From: Phycisphaerales bacterium
Lineage (GTDB): Bacteria > Planctomycetota > Phycisphaerae > Tepidisphaerales > Tepidisphaeraceae
Reading direction: 5' to 3'
Assembly: GCA_028288945.1 (NCBI GenBank)
Contig: JAQGHH010000458.1
Coordinates: forward strand, 1-7,307
DNA length: 7,307 bases
Within the stretch, counting starts at the first letter, position 1. The number at the start of each line of letters is the position of its first letter. Below, piece after piece: positions 6,729 to 7,307 of this stretch. The notes beneath the pieces were generated by a model. It had not been told where the DNA came from and did not search any database. It saw only the letters and a program-made list of their open reading frames with translations. Both the position numbers and the translations under genes were made by a program.

Positions 6729-6962
6729 CGAAATCCGAACGCCGAAGTCCGAATCAAATCCGAAATCTGAAGAAAAGACTTTGCCGAGAAGGCGCGAAGG
6801 GACGAAGAATGCGATGAACCTGGAATGAGTGGAACAATCATTTTGCGCATTACCGTCGATCTCGCTCTCTTCCGCTTTCTTCGTCCTTTCGCGCCTTCGC
6901 GGCTAATCCCCATTCGGATTTCGTCATTCGGGTTTGATTCGGATTTCGGCGTTCGGATTTCG
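6729..6962. repeat. Large imperfect inverted-repeat element between urtD and urtE
   Basis: Two nested inverted repeats lie in the urtD-urtE gap. The outer arms, 6729-6764 and 6927-6962, are reverse complements at 34 of 36 positions. The inner arms, 6783-6809 and 6877-6903, match at 25 of 27, with a central spacer of 67 bases. The stretch between outer and inner arms also partly aligns, with the left arm shorter. Transcribed RNA would fold into a long hairpin. There is no transposase, and the small open frame across it looks non-coding. It resembles a MITE-like or REP-like dispersed element. Its family is unknown to me. Confidence 0.85.
6913..6962 (+). repeat. Iterated TTCGGATTTCG units in the right arm of the inverted repeat
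   Basis: TTCGGATTTCG occurs exactly at 6913-6923, 6938-6948 and 6952-6962, with degenerate versions at 6927 and 6959-6970. The reverse complement CGAAATCCGAA is at 6729-6739, and near-copies follow in the left arm. The outer arms are therefore built of a short iterated unit. Confidence 0.75.
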
Positions 6963-6981
6963 GATTTTCGATTCGCTCCGT

Positions 6982-7307
6982 TTACCTTCCCAGATACGCC
7001 TCAATCACCGCCGGGTCTTTTTGTACTTCATCCATCGTCCCGTCCGCCAGCACCTTGCCTTCATTGAGCACCGTAATCCGCTTGCCGATGCGGCGGACGA
7101 AGTCCATGTCGTGTTCGATGACAATCAGCGTGTGATGGTCCCTCAACTCCAGGAGCAGCTCCGCCGTCAGTTCCGTCTCGCGGTCGGTCAATCCGGCGGC
7201 AGGCTCGTCGACCAACAACAGTTTGGGGTCGGCGACGATCAGCATGCTGATCTCCAGCCATTGGCGCTGGCCGTGGCTGAGGTACTTGGCCGGGGTGTTG
7301 AGGTCGG
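6982..7307 (-). CDS. urtD: Urea ABC transporter ATP-binding protein UrtD (5' end cut by window edge)
   Basis: The C-terminal 107 residues of the second ATPase of the urea importer; the N-terminus, including Walker A, lies beyond the right edge. The visible part starts DLNTPAKYLSHGQRQWLEI, whose LSHGQ signature followed by QWLEI is typical of UrtD rather than LivG. Next come Walker B LLLVDEPAAGLTDRET, the switch histidine in VIEHDMDFVR, and the C-terminal ITVLNEGKVLADGTMDEVQKDPAVIEAYLGR, which matches the usual UrtD ending. The stop is TAA at 6982-6984. An internal ATG at 7245 is not the start because the frame stays open and family-like upstream of it. UrtD should pair with UrtE on the UrtB-UrtC membrane subunits. 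Confidence 0.95.
   Translation of the reverse strand, partial: DLNTPAKYLSHGQRQWLEISMLIVADPKLLLVDEPAAGLTDRETELTAELLLELRDHHTLIVIEHDMDFVRRIGKRITVLNEGKVLADGTMDEVQKDPAVIEAYLGR

Noticed and set aside
5893..6828. Plus-strand open frame of 311 codons
   Set aside because: It lies antisense to urtE, running into the ureD start on one side and the inverted repeat on the other. It is His/Arg-rich without a family signature, so it is a shadow of urtE.
6695..6913. Minus-strand 72-codon frame across the inverted repeat
   Set aside because: It is made mostly of the repeat arms and spacer, is basic and Ser-rich, and has no ribosome binding site, so it is probably not a gene.

Overview
The window is a GC-rich bacterial segment in which every convincing gene lies on the minus strand, so transcription runs from right to left. 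The best taxonomic clue is the gene at the left edge. It encodes a secreted-type right-handed beta-helix protein whose N-terminus carries the motif PLESRQLMSA, a variant of the LEPR-XLL-type leader of planctomycete surface proteins. Together with a fused urease gamma/beta subunit and iterated TTCGGATTTCG intergenic repeats, this suggests a planctomycete, perhaps of class Phycisphaerae. That assignment is an inference.

From right to left, the first block is urea uptake. It holds the 3' end of urtD (cut by the window edge), a 273-base gap filled by a large imperfect inverted repeat, and then urtE. UrtD and UrtE are the two ATPases of the urea ABC importer; urtA, urtB and urtC are expected beyond the right edge. 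The second block is urea hydrolysis: ureD (accessory protein), a fused ureAB (gamma and beta subunits), a small predicted lipoprotein gene, and a full-length ureC (catalytic subunit) with all nickel ligands present. Apart from the 273-base gap, spacings are 96, 17, 29 and 54 bases, so urtE to ureC is probably one transcript. The logic is direct: import urea, then hydrolyse it to ammonia and carbon dioxide. The accessory genes ureE, ureF and ureG do not follow ureC in this window.

After ureC there are 481 bases with no gene but several predicted hairpins. The last block is the beta-helix gene, which reads off the left edge. It has a parallel beta-helix region, a Pro-Thr repeat and poly-Gly linker, and the start of a PA14 domain. 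It is functionally unrelated to the urease block.

The most unusual features are the inverted-repeat element splitting urtD from urtE, the unfamiliar lipoprotein gene between ureAB and ureC, and the absence of ureEFG next to ureC. No CRISPR array, transposase, rRNA or convincing tRNA was found. The long plus-strand open frames are antisense shadows of the minus-strand genes.
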